DNA of 64,000 bases, from positions 1,488,001 through 1,552,000 of the forward strand of contig JAQQWL010000016.1 in NCBI GenBank assembly GCA_038363925.1. The letters are read 5' to 3'. Positions 34,301 to 47,800 of this stretch are shown piece by piece. The number at the start of each line of letters is the position of its first letter. Position 1 is the first letter of the stretch. Source of the stretch: Apiospora phragmitis (taxonomy: Eukaryota > Ascomycota > Sordariomycetes > Amphisphaeriales > Apiosporaceae). The notes beneath the pieces were generated by a model. It saw only the letters and a program-made list of their open reading frames with translations. It was not told where the DNA came from and did no database searches. The position numbers and the translations under genes were made by a program.

Positions 34301-37300
34301 AACTTTCTTATACTTTTCGTTTCGAAAAAAGTAAAAACGGGAAACTTAAATAGCGGATATCTATCGATTATTAAAAGCTTAACAAAATTACTATTAAGAA
34401 CCGGTACCCCTTACCCTTAATTAGCGATTTACGAAATAAGCTACTATACGTTAAAATCTTTATAGCACTTAATCTTTTTAACGTATATAACCTAATCCGT
34501 ATTAAAGGAGAAAAGGAATAAAAAACCGCGTTTTAAATTAAATATAAACATTTCGAATATTAAGCTATACCGTTCGGCTTAACTAACGCACTAATAAACT
34601 TCTAAATAATAATTAACCACGTTTTACGAGAATACCTCGATAATATCTTAATCTATTCCGAAAACAATAAATAATACCGAGAACACGTAAAACTAGTACT
34701 CCGAAAACTATAAGACGCTAACTTACTAATTAACTTAAAAAAAACGAGTTCTACTAACGATCCGTTATATTTATAAAATACGCAATATCTTTTAAAAAAA
34801 TCCGGATAAAACCTTTTAAGATTTTAATAATTAAAAAATAACCCACGCCTATAAACATTATAAAAATTAGACCCTTCTTAAAATTAACTAACTACTACTA
34901 GATATTTATCCCCAGTTTTAATAAGTTAGCGACACCTCTAACGAACTTAATAAAAAAAAACGAGCTATTCTAATAAATAAAAAAAGAAGATTAAGCCTTT
35001 TATAAGATTAAAAAACAAATCCTTAATAAACTAGTACTTCGCGTAATAAACCTTTCTAAATTATTTAAAATTAAAACTAACGTATCGAACTATATAATTA
35101 AAGGGTAATTAAACTAACGAAACGATAACGAAAAGTCACACCTTATCGTATTCTTCTTTAAAAAATTAAATAAATTAGAACTTAATTACTAAATTTATAA
35201 TAAAAAATTGATAATTATTATTAAAATATATAAAAAATAAAGATATTATTTTAACGAAATAATAAAACTAATAAAAATCTATACCGACTATAAGAACGTT
35301 ATAATATTTATTACCACTAAAGAGTTAAATAAATAATAAATACGATAATTTAAATTCCTATTAAAGTTTAACCTTACTATTATTTACCGCAAAAGTAATA
35401 AAAACAGTCGTGCCGACATATTAAACCGACGACCGAACTACTAGGAAAAAATCCCGCCCGAAATACGAACTATTCTAGCCTATAACTAAAACGGTAACCT
35501 TACGCCGTTATAATAATTAAATATTATAAGCTTCGTATAATATAATAACGATTAGGTTTCTAAATTTTAATAATTAAATTAAACCCCGGATTTTACTAAT
35601 TATACTAAGGATTAACTCGAGAAACGAAATAACCTCGTTTTTTATTAAAATAAGATCTATATCTTTCAATAATACCGTAAAAGATTTATTAAAGAATTTT
35701 ACGAATAACTTACGTATAAACACTAAAAAATATTTAAAACCTAAAAACGAATTACTAAGCAGTTTAATTACGAGAACCTTAAAATAGCCGTAATTAAAGT
35801 TATTAATAAATACGACCTTTATAATAAAGTTAAAGCTAATAAATACCGGCTATATAGAGAATTATAACTAATTTTACTACTAGATAAAGCGTGGAAAATA
35901 ATCGTACTTAATTTTATAATTAAGCTACTTTTATTAAAAAAACCCTTAATTAAAGTTAACTACGATAGTATCTTAATAATTACGAATAAGCTCACGAAAT
36001 ATACCTACTTCTTACTATATAAAGAATCTAGCGATACTAGTAACCTAGTTTATATATTTTTATAAATAATTATTAATTAGTACGGGCTATTTAAAACGAT
36101 TATTTTCGACCGAAATCAACTATTTACCGTTAAGTTCTAAAAATCGCTTATAATATAACTCGGCGTAGAATATAAGCTGTTTACGGCTTATTATCTTTAA
36201 ATAAATAGATAAATTAAATAAATAAACTAAACTTTAAAACAATACTTATACTATTATATTAATTACGAATAAAATAATTAAATATAATTATTATTTATAG
36301 TATAATTCGTTTATAATAGCGTAAATAACGAAGTTATATATATATCACTATTTCGAACGAATTATAAATATAATTTAAAGATCACTAGAACACTTTTAAA
36401 AAGAGAATTAGTACCTATCGCGACTATACAAGTTAAAAAATTAAGAGAACTTTAAATAGCATTATAATAAAACCTTACCTTCCTCTAATAATGGATAAAG
36501 AAACGCGCCGATTAAACTAGGTTAAAAGGATTAACCTTAAGAGAGGGAAAAAAAAGTTTACCTCTTACGGCGAAATATTAAAACTAAGCGACTAAGTAAA
36601 AAACTAGACTTTAAAAAGATCGGATTATTTAAAATCGTAAAAATTATTTTAAAAACTAACTACCGATTATTATTACCTAAAATAATACGGATACACTTTA
36701 TATTTTATATCTTATTATTTAAACTAACTATTAAAAATATAAAAATCGAAATATAGTTAAAAGTCGAAACGGATTAATATAAAAACGAGCTTAAAGCGAT
36801 TTTAAATAAAAAGCGAGTAAAAAAAATATATATATACCTTATTAAATAAAAAAGTTACCCTATAAAAAATAATACTTAAAAACTTAAGAAATATTTAAAA
36901 AATACCGTTAAAGCTTTTTAAGCGTTTAAAACACGATTATAAATAGATTAAAAAATAAAAAAAAGAGGAGTTTATAATATTTTAATCGATTACGTCGAAA
37001 CCTCTACGCGATTACACGGCTATAATAGCCTCTAACTCCCGGCGTTCCTACTCTTTTAACTCGTTTAAAAAATAAAGGCTACATTATACTAACTTAATAC
37101 CTTAAGAATAAGCTATTTTTATTTATTTATATAAATAAATTAAACAGGTAATAACTTTATTTATTTCCTCTTAATACCGCCTTTAAAACTCAAAGAACCG
37201 CTCCTCGGCTAAAACCTCTTCACGACCAAGGCGACGATACTTTTCTTAAATCCGTTTAAAAAAATAAAAAAGAACGCCTAATTTATCGCAAACCGAGGCC

Positions 37301-37608
37301 GAACGAGTACACTCTTAATACTTCTCGACGCCTTCTATTATAATATATTTCCACCTTTTAAAAATATAACGAGAATACGGTATAATTTTAAAACTAAACT
37401 CGTTAAAAAATAAAATAAGATAATAATAACGAGCCGTAAAAGTTTTCGGCGAAAAATAATATTTCTTAACACGATTAAATACTATAATAAACATATAACA
37501 CAAGAAAATAAAAGAAAAAAGAAAACCTACTAAACCTAATATAACGGCACGTACTAAATATTTATAATAACTATTTTAAAAATAAAATAAATAAGAGAAA
37601 AGGGATAA
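31342..37608 (+). pseudogene. Gypsy gag-pol remnant with zinc knuckle, RT, integrase and chromodomain
   Basis: Plus-strand reading with many stops. A CxxCx4-type knuckle trace is near 32440-32480 (CYNY..GYFA..NY). Reverse transcriptase lies at about 34310-34760: NLFNVYNLIRIKEGEE, IPFGLTNA and EYLDNILIYSENN, the last in place of the YLDDILI catalytic box. Integrase traces lie at about 35640-36400 (DSILIITNKLTKYTYFL). A chromodomain trace is near 36800-36920 (YLIK-KSYPIKNNT). TAA/TAG replace Gln and Trp codons throughout, as RIP predicts. Confidence 0.85.
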
Positions 37609-38417
37609 TAGTACGAACGGGCTTAACTTATATAACTAGCCCCACCTTAAAAACGGAGTTAAAATAACCCGAGGCGTTTACTAACTTAACTAGCTATACT
37701 AATTCGAAAACTACCTTACGAGCCCCTCGACTAGTAAAACCCGTTTATTAATAAACTATTAAAACTATTAGAGTTTATTAACTATAATAACTAATATCAC
37801 AATAACTAAAAACAGCACAGCCACCTGAAACTAGCATTTAAAAAACAATACGAGATAAATAATTAAAAAAGATAGCTATAATAAAATAATACTCGGTCAT
37901 ATAAAAATACGAGATAAAAACGTTACGTAATAAAGCCTTAACGAGTTACTTAATAATACTTAATTAAATAATACTATATAATATTAAATAATATTAAATA
38001 ATATTAAATAATATTAAATAATATTAAATAATATTAAATAATATTAAATAATATTAAATAATATTAAATAATATTAATTATAATTAAATAACCGCGAAGC
38101 GATACTTATATTAATAAAAAGGGGATTAAATATATAAATAATAAACGTTCCTTATATATCTTTTATAAATACTTTTTATTTTAATAATTAATCTAAATAT
38201 TAAGCTAACTTATTAATAAAGTAAATAACTTTAATAACTCTATTATAAATACTTTTAAATCTACGCGCTTTAATTACTATTATTCTTACAGCTATTATAT
38301 ATTATATTTATAAAAGCGGACTTTTATCGCACGTTTAAATACTTTCTCGTATTATTAAACATAAACCCTAATACGTTTTATTAGGTTTCTTTTAAAACCC
38401 GGATAGCGTTCGTTACA
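37609..38417 (+). repeat. Gypsy 3' LTR with AT decamer expansion
   Basis: 809 bp, longer than the 5' LTR mainly because ATAATATTAA is repeated about ten times at 37970-38075, where the 5' LTR has a few units (about 30955-31000). Confidence 0.9.
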
Positions 38418-39899
38418 TTACCTTACGCGACGCGGGACGCGTCGGCGTTAACTGGGCCTCTAACTTCGTATAACAATAACTAGACCTCCGGACGCGTTTT
38501 AATCGAAAAATCGATTATTAAAAAGTTTTTTATAAAGATCTCGACGCGTATTGCGTATAGTTTACCCTTATACGAAATATAATTTATAAATACGAGATTT
38601 AAAAAGAGGATATTTATAACTTTAATAAAACCGGCTTTTTTATAAATTAAATCTCGTTCGAAATAATTATAACTACTTTTAATCGATACGGAAAGCTTAA
38701 AGTAATATAATAAAAGAACTAGGAATAGGTTATAATTATTTAAAACGTCGGATTACACGGTTATGCTATCTCTCCGTATATTATTTTTATCGAGAAAATA
38801 TACCTCTCTTTTTAATACGAAAATAGTTTATTATTAAAAAATTAAATAATCGTAATTATTAAAAATAATTAAACTATAAATAAAAAAAATAAAGATTATA
38901 TTCGATATTTTAATTAATGTATTAAGTCTCGTATAAAATGTTATTATCGCCTTTTAATTTTAAACGGCTACGAAAGCTATTACTCGATAACTTTTAAGCT
39001 TTATTATAAAAAAAACTCGATTATTATACTTTATATACTTTCTTATTCGTTATATAAATTCTAACCTCTTAGTATCGGCTATTTTTATATATTAAAAAGG
39101 ACGTATAAAAAAGAAATTAAATATTTTATACGGGCTTATATTATTTATATTTTAAAGGAGGACTTCTTATTAACGTTTTTAAAAGCGTTCTAAACGATTT
39201 TCATTATTTTAAATATATAAAGAGGTTTTCGAAAAATAAGATTCGTTTTATATAATTTAAAAAATATTATTTCATAGTTAGATATAAAGCTATGTATTTT
39301 AATACCTCCGGGGACGTTTTCCGGCCTATTTATTCTTTAAAAATTAAAAACTTTAAATAATTTAATTAAAACTTAATTTTAAACTGAATACATTTAAACC
39401 CGTATTATATAATATTAAAATAACTTTTTAACGTTTATTTTAATTAGTTTTAATTAGATCGTAAAGGTTATAATATATATTATATATTGAGTTAGTTTTT
39501 TAAAAAGTAAAAACGCGACATTTCGAAAAATAAATAAAATACTTAACCGGCGCCGCCGTACGAGAAAAGACGGCTATAAAATAAAAGATTATTTTGTATA
39601 TAAGCTAAAAAAGATTTATAGTTTGAAAAGAACGTTAATAAATAGTTATAAAACAAATCGTATTAAAAAAATAATCGTATAAAAACGTTTAAAATATATT
39701 TATAATGCTATAAAATCTATAAAAAGCCCGGGTATAATACGCGTACTTATTAAAATAATATAAAAATATCTAAAAATAAAAATTCCTATTAATTTTAGTA
39801 TATTAAATCCGTTATAATAAAATTAACTTATATTTTATTAAAAAGGGTGTAAAAAAATGAGACATTCGCTTATATAAGATATTCGGTTGTGGGATACGT
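38418..39899 (+). pseudogene. Pogo A transposase remnant (3' part)
   Basis: Resumes after the gypsy insertion. IYNF(D)KTGFFI near 38606-38640 is the first DDE motif block (usually NFDETGF), followed by a region matching QPGNREW(V)T and further blocks, all with stops. Closely matches 41270-42200 in the same orientation. Confidence 0.75.
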
Positions 39900-40335
39900 T
39901 ATTATTTTTTTAAAAAGTATATTTAAAGGTTCGAGTTTTTAAAAAACGAGGTTAACGTTTTTTTTAAATTATTAAAAAAATCCCGATATTTTAAAACACT
40001 TTTTCGTATATAAATAGTTCGGGGTTTAAAGTTATCGATTTATTTAAATTCGATACGTCCGGGCTTAATCTCGATTCGTTAACTGTAATTAATTTTATTT
40101 TAATAAGGGTTATCGTTTTATAAATCGTACGATAAAGTTATTTAAATATATAATTATATATAATTTAATTAATTTCGCGTATAATTTAAAACCTAGTCTT
40201 CTCTTTATAATATATACTTAAGAAAAAGGGTTCCTCCTCGTATAATTAATTCAGTTCGGCTCTTCCTCCGAATTTCTAACGGGCGGAAATTCTCGGAGCT
40301 CCTTAACACGGTCGCCCTTATATCGATAAGGGCGT

Positions 40336-40422
40336 AAAACTAAAAAGGGTTCGTACGCGCAGGTACGTAGGACCCCTTTTAAAGTAATATAGAAAACCTT
40401 AGTTCCTACTGTTCTAATAATT
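40336..40422 (-). repeat. Copia A LTR (5' side), internally deleted
   Basis: Keeps about 87 bp of the LTR (GGGTTCGTACGCGCAGGTAC to TTCTAATAA) then joins directly to the 5' leader (GTTTTACGCCC in reverse); copia B has about 130 bp more here. Confidence 0.7.
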
Positions 40423-40895
40423 ACTTTAATTAATTACGATTATTATAATACGAAGTTTATTAATAGGCTTTTATTTATATTAATTCTTATAATCGATTTT
40501 AATTAAAGTATTATAATTATTAAATTCGTAAATACTTTTATTTATTAATTAAAAGGGATTAAATAAAGCTTTAGTTATTAAGTTTAAAATATAGCCGAAG
40601 TAATACTTTTGTTAATAACATTTATTAAACTTATAAGCGTTATTAAAAATAAAATATTTTATTTTATTATTAATTAAGTTTATAATCGCAATGTTTATTC
40701 ATTTTTTATATATTATATATAATTTTTAAAATTAATTTATAAAGGGATTATAAAAGAAATAAATATATTTATATATATTATAACTATATATTTTTTAATT
40801 TTTATTTATTAAACGTAAAGTATATTTAATTAAAAAATGTTATAATATTTTAATAACGCGTTATTAATATTAATTAAACTTATTAATAATATATA
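40423..40895. other. Interior hAT sequence between copia A and pogo B
   Basis: 473 bp of AT-rich sequence not matching the other elements of the block. By exclusion it is hAT interior; no coding motif is readable. Confidence 0.4.
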
Positions 40896-43800
40896 ACGTA
40901 TTTTATAACCGAATTAATTAAATAACCGAATTTATTACTTTTTTTTAATTTAATATAAACTTACTTCTTTTTTTTATTCCTTTATTATATAATATAGTCG
41001 ACACTTGAAAAGAAAGCTAAATAATTCTAGCGCTTTAAGCGATTTAAAAAAAGTTAAAATTAAATCTTCGATTTATTTTTAAAACGTACGATATCCTTTA
41101 CGCGACCCTTTATAACCGACGGCTTAGTTTTTAATTAAAACGTGAAATATGCGCTAATTGTCGTAAATTAACTAATTTCGAAAAAGCTGCGATTGTTCGA
41201 TATATTATTAATTTAAATACCCGATCGTTTTTTTTACGGCTTAGCGGTATAGAAGATATAGCGAATCGATTATTTCGTTAACGCGACGTAGGACGCGTCG
41301 GCGTTAATTAAGCTTCGAACTTTATACGATAATAAGTAGACCTCCGGACGCGTTTTAATTAAAGAATTAATTATTAAAAAGTTTTTTATAAAGATTTCGA
41401 CGCGTATCGCGCGTAATTTACTTTCGTACGAAATATAATTTATAAGTATAAGATTTAAAAAGAAGATATTTATAACTTCGACGAGACCGGCTGTTTTATA
41501 AATTAAATCTCGTTCGAAATAATTATTACTATCTTCGATTAATGCGTAAAGCTTAGCGTTATATAATAAAAGGACCGGGAATAAGTTATAATTATTTGAG
41601 GCGTCGAATTATATAGTTACGTTATCCCTTCGTATATTATTTTTATTAAGAAAACCTACCTCTTTTCTTAGTACGAAAATAGCCTATTATTGAAAAACTA
41701 AATAGTCGTAATTATTAAAAACGGCTAGATTATAAACGAAAAAAGCGAGGACTAGATTCGATATTTCGATAAATACACGAAGTCTCGTAAGAAAGATATT
41801 TATCGCTTATTAATTTTAAACAATTACGAAAGCTACTACTCGATAATTTTCGAGCTTTATTATAAAAAAAACTCGATTATTATATTTTATATACCTTTTT
41901 ATTTATTACATAAACTTTAACCTTTTAATATTAATTATTTTTATATATTAAAAAGGTTTCGGAAAATAAGACTTATTTCGTATAATCCGAAATATATTAT
42001 TTTATAATTAAATATAAAGCTACGTATTTTAATATCTCCGGGGTCGTTTTTTAGCCTATTTATTCCTTAAAAATTAAAACCTTTAAATAATTTAATTAAA
42101 GCTTAATTTTAAACCGGATATATTAAGAACCGTATCGTACGATATTAAAATAGCTTTTTAACATTTATTTTAATTAAGCTTAATTAAATTACGAAAGGTA
42201 TAATATAAGTTATATACTAGCTCGCTCTTTTAAAAGGTAAGATAAACGTATTATTACGATCGGCGAGTTAGTCCCCCGCGGGGTAGCACTTTAAGCGTAG
42301 AATTAAACAGAAATAACCGTTTAGTTATTTCCGAAGCTTTTATTTTATAGCGTAGTAGTTAGTTTAAACGTATTATAACACGTATTACGAAAAGTAAATA
42401 AAATCTTTAGCCGACGCCGCCGTACGAAAAAGAAACGGTTATAAAATAAAAGATTACTTCGTATAATGTATTCCACAAGCGAATATCTCATTCTTTTATA
42501 ACTTTTATAATAAAATATAAATTAATTTTATTATAATATATTTAATATATTAAAATTAATCGGAATTTTTATCTCTAGATATTTCTATATTATTCTAATA
42601 AGTACGCGTATTATACCCGGGCTCTCCGTAGATTTTATAACGTTATAAGCGTGTCTTAAACGTCTTCGTACAATTACTCTTTCGACGCGATTTGTTTTAT
42701 AACTATTTATTAACGTTTTTTTAAAACTATCAGTTTTTTTTAATTTATATATGAAATAATTTTCTATTTTATAACTGTTATTTTTTCGTACGGTGGCGCC
42801 GGCTAAATATCTTATTTATTTTTCGAAATATCACGTTTTTATTTTTTAAAAAAGTAATTTAATATATAAAATATATTATAACTTTTACGATTTAATTAAA
42901 ACTAATTAAAATAAACATTAAAAAGTTATTTTAATACCGTATAATACGGTTTCGAACGTATTCGGTTTAGAATTAAGCTTTAATCGAGTTATTTAAAGTT
43001 TTTAATTCTTAAAAAATAAATAGGCCGGAAAATATCCCGGAAGTATTAAAATACGTAGCTTTATATTTAATTATAAAATAATATATTTTAAATTATACGA
43101 AACGAGTCCTATTTTTTAAAAGCTTTTTTATATATTCGAAACGGTAAAAATCATTTAAAACGCTTTTAAAAACGCTAGTAAGAAGTCCTCCGTTAAGATA
43201 TGAGTAATATACGCCCGTATAAAATATTTAATTTCTTTTCTGTACGCCTTTTTTAATATATAAAAATAACCGATATTAAACGGTTAAAGTTTATATAATA
43301 AATAAAAAGATATATAAAATATAATAATCGAGTTCTTTTTATAATAAAGCTTAAAAGTTATCGAGTAATAGCTTTCATAGCCGTTTAAAATTAAGAGGTA
43401 ATAATAATTTTTTATATAAGACTTAATATATTAATTAAAGTATCGAATTTAATCCTCGCCTTTTTTATTCGTAATTTAATTATTTTTAATAACTACGATT
43501 ACTTAATCCTTTAGTAATGGGCTATTTTCGTATTAAGAAGAGAAGTACGTTTTCCCGGTAAAGATAATATACGGAAAGATAGCGTAACCGTGTGATCCGA
43601 TACCTTAAATAATTATAACCTATTTCTAATTCTTTTATTATATTACTTTAAACTTTCTATATTAATTAAAAGTGGTTATAATTATTTCGGACGAGATTTA
43701 ACTTATAAAAAAGCCGGTCTCTTTAAAATTATAAATATTTTCTTTTTAAATCTTATATTTATAAATTATATTCAGTATAAAAATAAACTACGCGTAATAC

Positions 43801-44590
43801 GCGTTGGGATTTTTATCAAAAAGTCTTTAATAATCGATTTTTTAGTTAAAACGCGTCCGGAGGTTTAGTTATTATCGTATAAAGTTAAAAGCTTAATTAA
43901 TACCGACACGTCCCGCGTTACGTAAGCTAGATAATCGATTCGCTATATCTTTTATATTATTAAGCTAGGGAGAAAACGATCACGTATTTAAATTAATAAT
44001 ATATCGAATAATTATATTTTTTTAAAATCTAAAAACCTTTGAAAATTCGTAAATATTTCGCGTCGTATAGGTTAATTATTTCGTTTATGTTATAAAGTTT
44101 TTAATAAGACGTAAAAAATTAATACAGCTTTTTATACGTTTAAAATTAAATCTTCTTAAAACGCTTAAAACGTTAGAATTATATTACTTTTTTTTAAAGT
44201 TATAATATTTTCGGACGTAAAAAAATATGAAAAAAGGTTAAGGCTATAAAGAAATTTATAAAAGTGAGATATTCGCTTATAAGATACGTTATAAACTAAA
44301 AAAGACTTATAATTTTAAAGGGACGTTAATAAATAATTATAAGATAAATCGCGCCGGAGTAATAGTCGTACAAGAAGGCTTAAAACGCGCCCGCGGCGTT
44401 ATAAAATCTATAGCGAGCTTAAGTATAATACGCGCACTTATTAAAACGATATAAATATATTTAAAAATAAAGATTTCGATTAATTTAAATATATTAAATA
44501 CGTTCTAGCGGAATTAATTTATCCTTTAATATATAAGGTTAATATAAATAATAAATTTAGTTATTTAATAAATTCGCTTATAAAATATAT
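40896..44590 (+). mobile_element. Pogo element B (about 1.87 kb plus nested pogo C)
   Basis: Ends ACGTATTTTATAACCGAAT (40896) and a mirrored copy ending at 44590, with TA outside both (40894-40895, 44591-44592). Transposase remnant on plus strand (GCGACGTAGGACGCGTCGGC near 41281; YNFDETG-like block near 41475-41500). Removing pogo C and one TA leaves 1870 bp. Confidence 0.82.
42467..44289 (-). mobile_element. Pogo element C, 1823 bp, inverted and nested in pogo B
   Basis: Ends ATGTATTCCACAAGCGAATA (42467) and mirror GCTTATAAGATACGT (44289) with TA duplications at 42465-42466 and 44290-44291. It splits pogo B's tail between ...GATTACTTCGTA and AACTAAAAAAGACTT; pogo A shows the unsplit sequence near 39590-39615. 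The transposase remnant reads on the minus strand. Confidence 0.85.
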
Positions 44591-44661
44591 TAATCGAATT
44601 ATTATATATTTTTTATTTATTTAGTAAGTTTTAGTTTTAAGGTTTAAATAATAATAAATAG

Positions 44662-44876
44662 TATTATTAAAATAGCAGGAATTAAGGTTTTTTATATTAC
44701 TTTAAAAAAAGTGCTACGTACTTACGCGTACGAACCCTTTTTTTATTTTATTAAAAAGGGTATACGATACCCCTCGTGATTAATATTAAATATAGATATA
44801 AATAATAAAATATAATAATATAATTTTAATTAAACCCGGAATTTATTTATACGTATATATAAAAGCTTATTTAATA
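44662..44876 (+). repeat. Copia B 5' LTR
   Basis: 215 bp; shares with 52361-52578 the words CTACGTAC, GCGTACGAACCC, GGTATACGATACC and AAAGCTTATTTAATA. Confidence 0.8.
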
Positions 44877-47800
44877 TTAATTAATAATTATATAAAATAA
44901 TTATAAATTAATAAAAGTGAAGAGACGATTTTACGCCCCTATTAACGTAAAGGCGACGGTGCTAAAGAGCCCCGAGAATTTCCGCCCGTTAAATATTTAA
45001 AAAAAGAGCCGAACTAAATTAACCGTATAAAGAGGAACCCTTTTTCCCGAATATATATTATAAGGAGGAGACTAGGTTTTAAATTATATAAGAAACTAGC
45101 TAGACTATATATAATTATATATTTAAATAACCTTATTATACGATTTATAAAATAGTAACCCTTATTAAAATAAAATTAATTATAGTCGGCGAATCGAGAC
45201 CGAGCTTAGCCGTATTAAATTTAAATAAACCGATAACTTTAAACCTTAAACTATTCATATATAAAGAAGTTTTTTAAAATATTAGGATTTTTTTAATAAT
45301 TTAAAAAAAAATATTAACCTCGCTTTTTAAAAATGTAAACCTTTAAATATACTTTTTAAAACAATAATACCTGAATTATTTATAATATATTTTATATAAT
45401 ATTTCTTAAAATATTATATATTAAAAGTAAAAAAACATCCTTTTAAAAGTTATTTATTATCGAATTCGATAAATAAATTAAATATTAATTCGGTTAAATT
45501 AATTATACGTTTTAAAAAAAGCTTTTTAATTACTTTAAAAAATACTAAATCGATATATTAATAAATAAATCCTTTAAAACTAAGCTCGTAAGCCTAATAC
45601 TATCGGCCGCTCTTATATACTAATAAGACCGACCGACAGAACCGATTTCGGAAACCTGAAAAGAGGATGTTCTATACTCTTCTCGAGAATTAATAGTCGA
45701 ATAACCGCCGCCTAAACGATAGATACCCGGTTTTTATATAAAGTAATCGTTCGTAATATTACGGGACACTTTAAGCTTAACGTTTAACCCTAGATTTATA
45801 AGTATTTAAACGTTATAAGATATTTTTTTTTTTAATTCCGGTACCCCGGACTAGACCGTATAATTATTTAGTCTAATATACGTTAAAAAATACGATATCT
45901 TTTTAAACCAAACTATTTATAACGGTAAAATCGATTAGAATAAGGTCGTTACTTTTTCGAAGGTATAAAAAAAACAATTTTATACCGGTAAACCGTATAA
46001 TATTTTTTATAATAAAGTATAGATATTTATTAAAATATACCGACGGCTAAATATATTAAAAAACTAGTATTATACGATTTTTTAAAATACTTTTTCCGAT
46101 AGTGCGGAGGCATTTTATTTTAATTATATTAAACCCGAGAAAAAATAAAACGAAATATACTACCTTATAAATCTATATTTTAATATAATAATAAACTATA
46201 TATCATATTTCACGGATTCAATAAGAACTTTTTTTATATAAATAAAAAATAAAAACGCCGAAAAATAACTTATCGAGGCTTTAAAAATCTTATTAAATAA
46301 GCTTTAACTCGTATAATAATCCTTTAGAAAAAGATTTAAAAAAGAGATCGCTCTTTGTACTTTAATCGCACGAGCTTATTAAAAAGTTCCGGAGCTTATA
46401 CCGGCCCTTATTAATTAAAAGTTAATATATAAAGCGTTATTTTTAAACCTTCGCATATTATTAAGTATAGCTGCGGACTAAAGGCTCTCGGAACGATATC
46501 TAACGGAGGAATTATATCGAAACCTAGTTACGAATACGTACTTAATTAATAAACGGTTTATAAATAACCGTACGAAAAGAAATAAATTATTATATAATAA
46601 TTAACTATTAAAATAAGATAAGAATTAGCGATTTACGAACACGTTCCGATTTAAGTTATTATATAAGAACCGGCAGTTCGAATAAAAAACCTACCGAATT
46701 TATTATAAATAAAGCTATTAATTAATAAAATACTTAATTAAAAAGCGAACCCGTATAATAACTTAATATTTTTCAACGTATAATAATATTAAATAAAAAC
46801 TTTTTACTTAAAACGAATACGAGGATTTCGTTCGAAACTAAAAGAGGAAAAAAGAGGAGTTAAAAAATAACGAAGAGGAGTACGACTACTTTAATTTAGA
46901 AAACATATAATAAAATATTATTTATTTAATAAACACCGAGTTTTATTACCGGTTTATTAATAAGAATATTTATTTTTTTAAAGTTATTATATAAGCCGAT
47001 TAATTTAACCTTAATAGCCCGTATAATTAAACTTATTAATAAAAGCTTTAAAATATTAGCGCCGCCTTGTTTTTAATAATTAAAAAGCTTTAAATAAAGG
47101 CTTATATATAAAAGAATTTAGACATATAAATTAATTAAGCCTTAAAAAGTATTAAACTTAAGTTCGAAAATTTAAAGCCTATTTTATCGATTAAAATAAC
47201 TAATATATAAAACTAATTAAAAGTAATTAAATATTATAACTTTATTTATATTTTTATTATATAACACTAACCGGCTTAAAACGTATTATAATAATATTTT
47301 TAATTTTATTATATAAAAAAATAACGAAATATTATTTATAATTAAGAAATAAAGATATTTATTTTTAATACCGGCCGTATAAAAACGACGTTATATTTTA
47401 TTAAAAATAGTTTCGATACTTTTATTAACGGTTTAAATATTCTCGTATAAAAAAGCTTTATACGTTTTTAAAGAACGCCGGCTATAATAATATTAACCTT
47501 ATTATTTTTAATAAGATTTAGAAGTTTTACTCTTAATATTAATTATATAATTTAATATTATAAAGATTTATATTCTTATTATCAAATAAATACGATTTTA
47601 ATTATGAAATTATTATAAATATTATTTATATTAATAAATAAAACGTACTTTACGTAATCGATTCGAGTATATGTTTTAAAATAATTATATTCCTATATTT
47701 ATTTAATATATAAAATATTTAAAATACTTTTTATAAATATTACATATATATATAGTAAAATATTTTTAATTATATTTTATATAATTAAGGTATATATTTT

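Larger units (their letters stand above)
30610..38417 (+). mobile_element. Gypsy-type LTR retrotransposon of chromovirus type, 7.8 kb
   Basis: Two LTRs, 30610-31341 and 37609-38417, both starting TA(T/G)TACGAACGGGCTTAAC and ending GTTCGTTA(T/C)A, flanked by TTAAC and TTACC (4 of 5 bases of a 5-bp duplication). It interrupts pogo A between ...GAATCGACTATTTAAC and TTACGCGACGCGGGACG; pogo B has the unbroken site near 41270. Order of coding remnants (zinc knuckle, RT, RNase H, integrase, chromodomain) is that of Ty3/gypsy chromoviruses. Confidence 0.93.
30244..39899 (+). mobile_element. Pogo element A (about 1.84 kb plus a nested gypsy)
   Basis: Inverted ends ACGTATCTCATAAGCGAATATCTT (30244) and its mirror (...ATACGT, 39899), with TA on both sides (30242-30243, 39900-39901). 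Copia B shows the empty site: AATTCAGGTATTATTG (in reverse) where copia A has AATTCAAGTA...TATTATTT. Without the gypsy element the length is about 1843 bp, matching pogo B (about 1870) and pogo C (1823). Confidence 0.88.
24907..40422 (-). mobile_element. Copia retrotransposon A, minus orientation, with nested insertion
   Basis: Bounded by LTR copies 24907-25118 and about 40336-40422 (the latter with about 130 bp missing). Removing the nested pogo (30244-39899) and one TA leaves about 5.86 kb, in good agreement with copia B at 44662-52578 (about 6.0 kb without its own insert), of which it is an inverted, diverged copy. Conserved words include the LTR core (TACGAACCCC and its complement) and the RNase H end. 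Stops throughout; no protein can be made. Confidence 0.85.
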
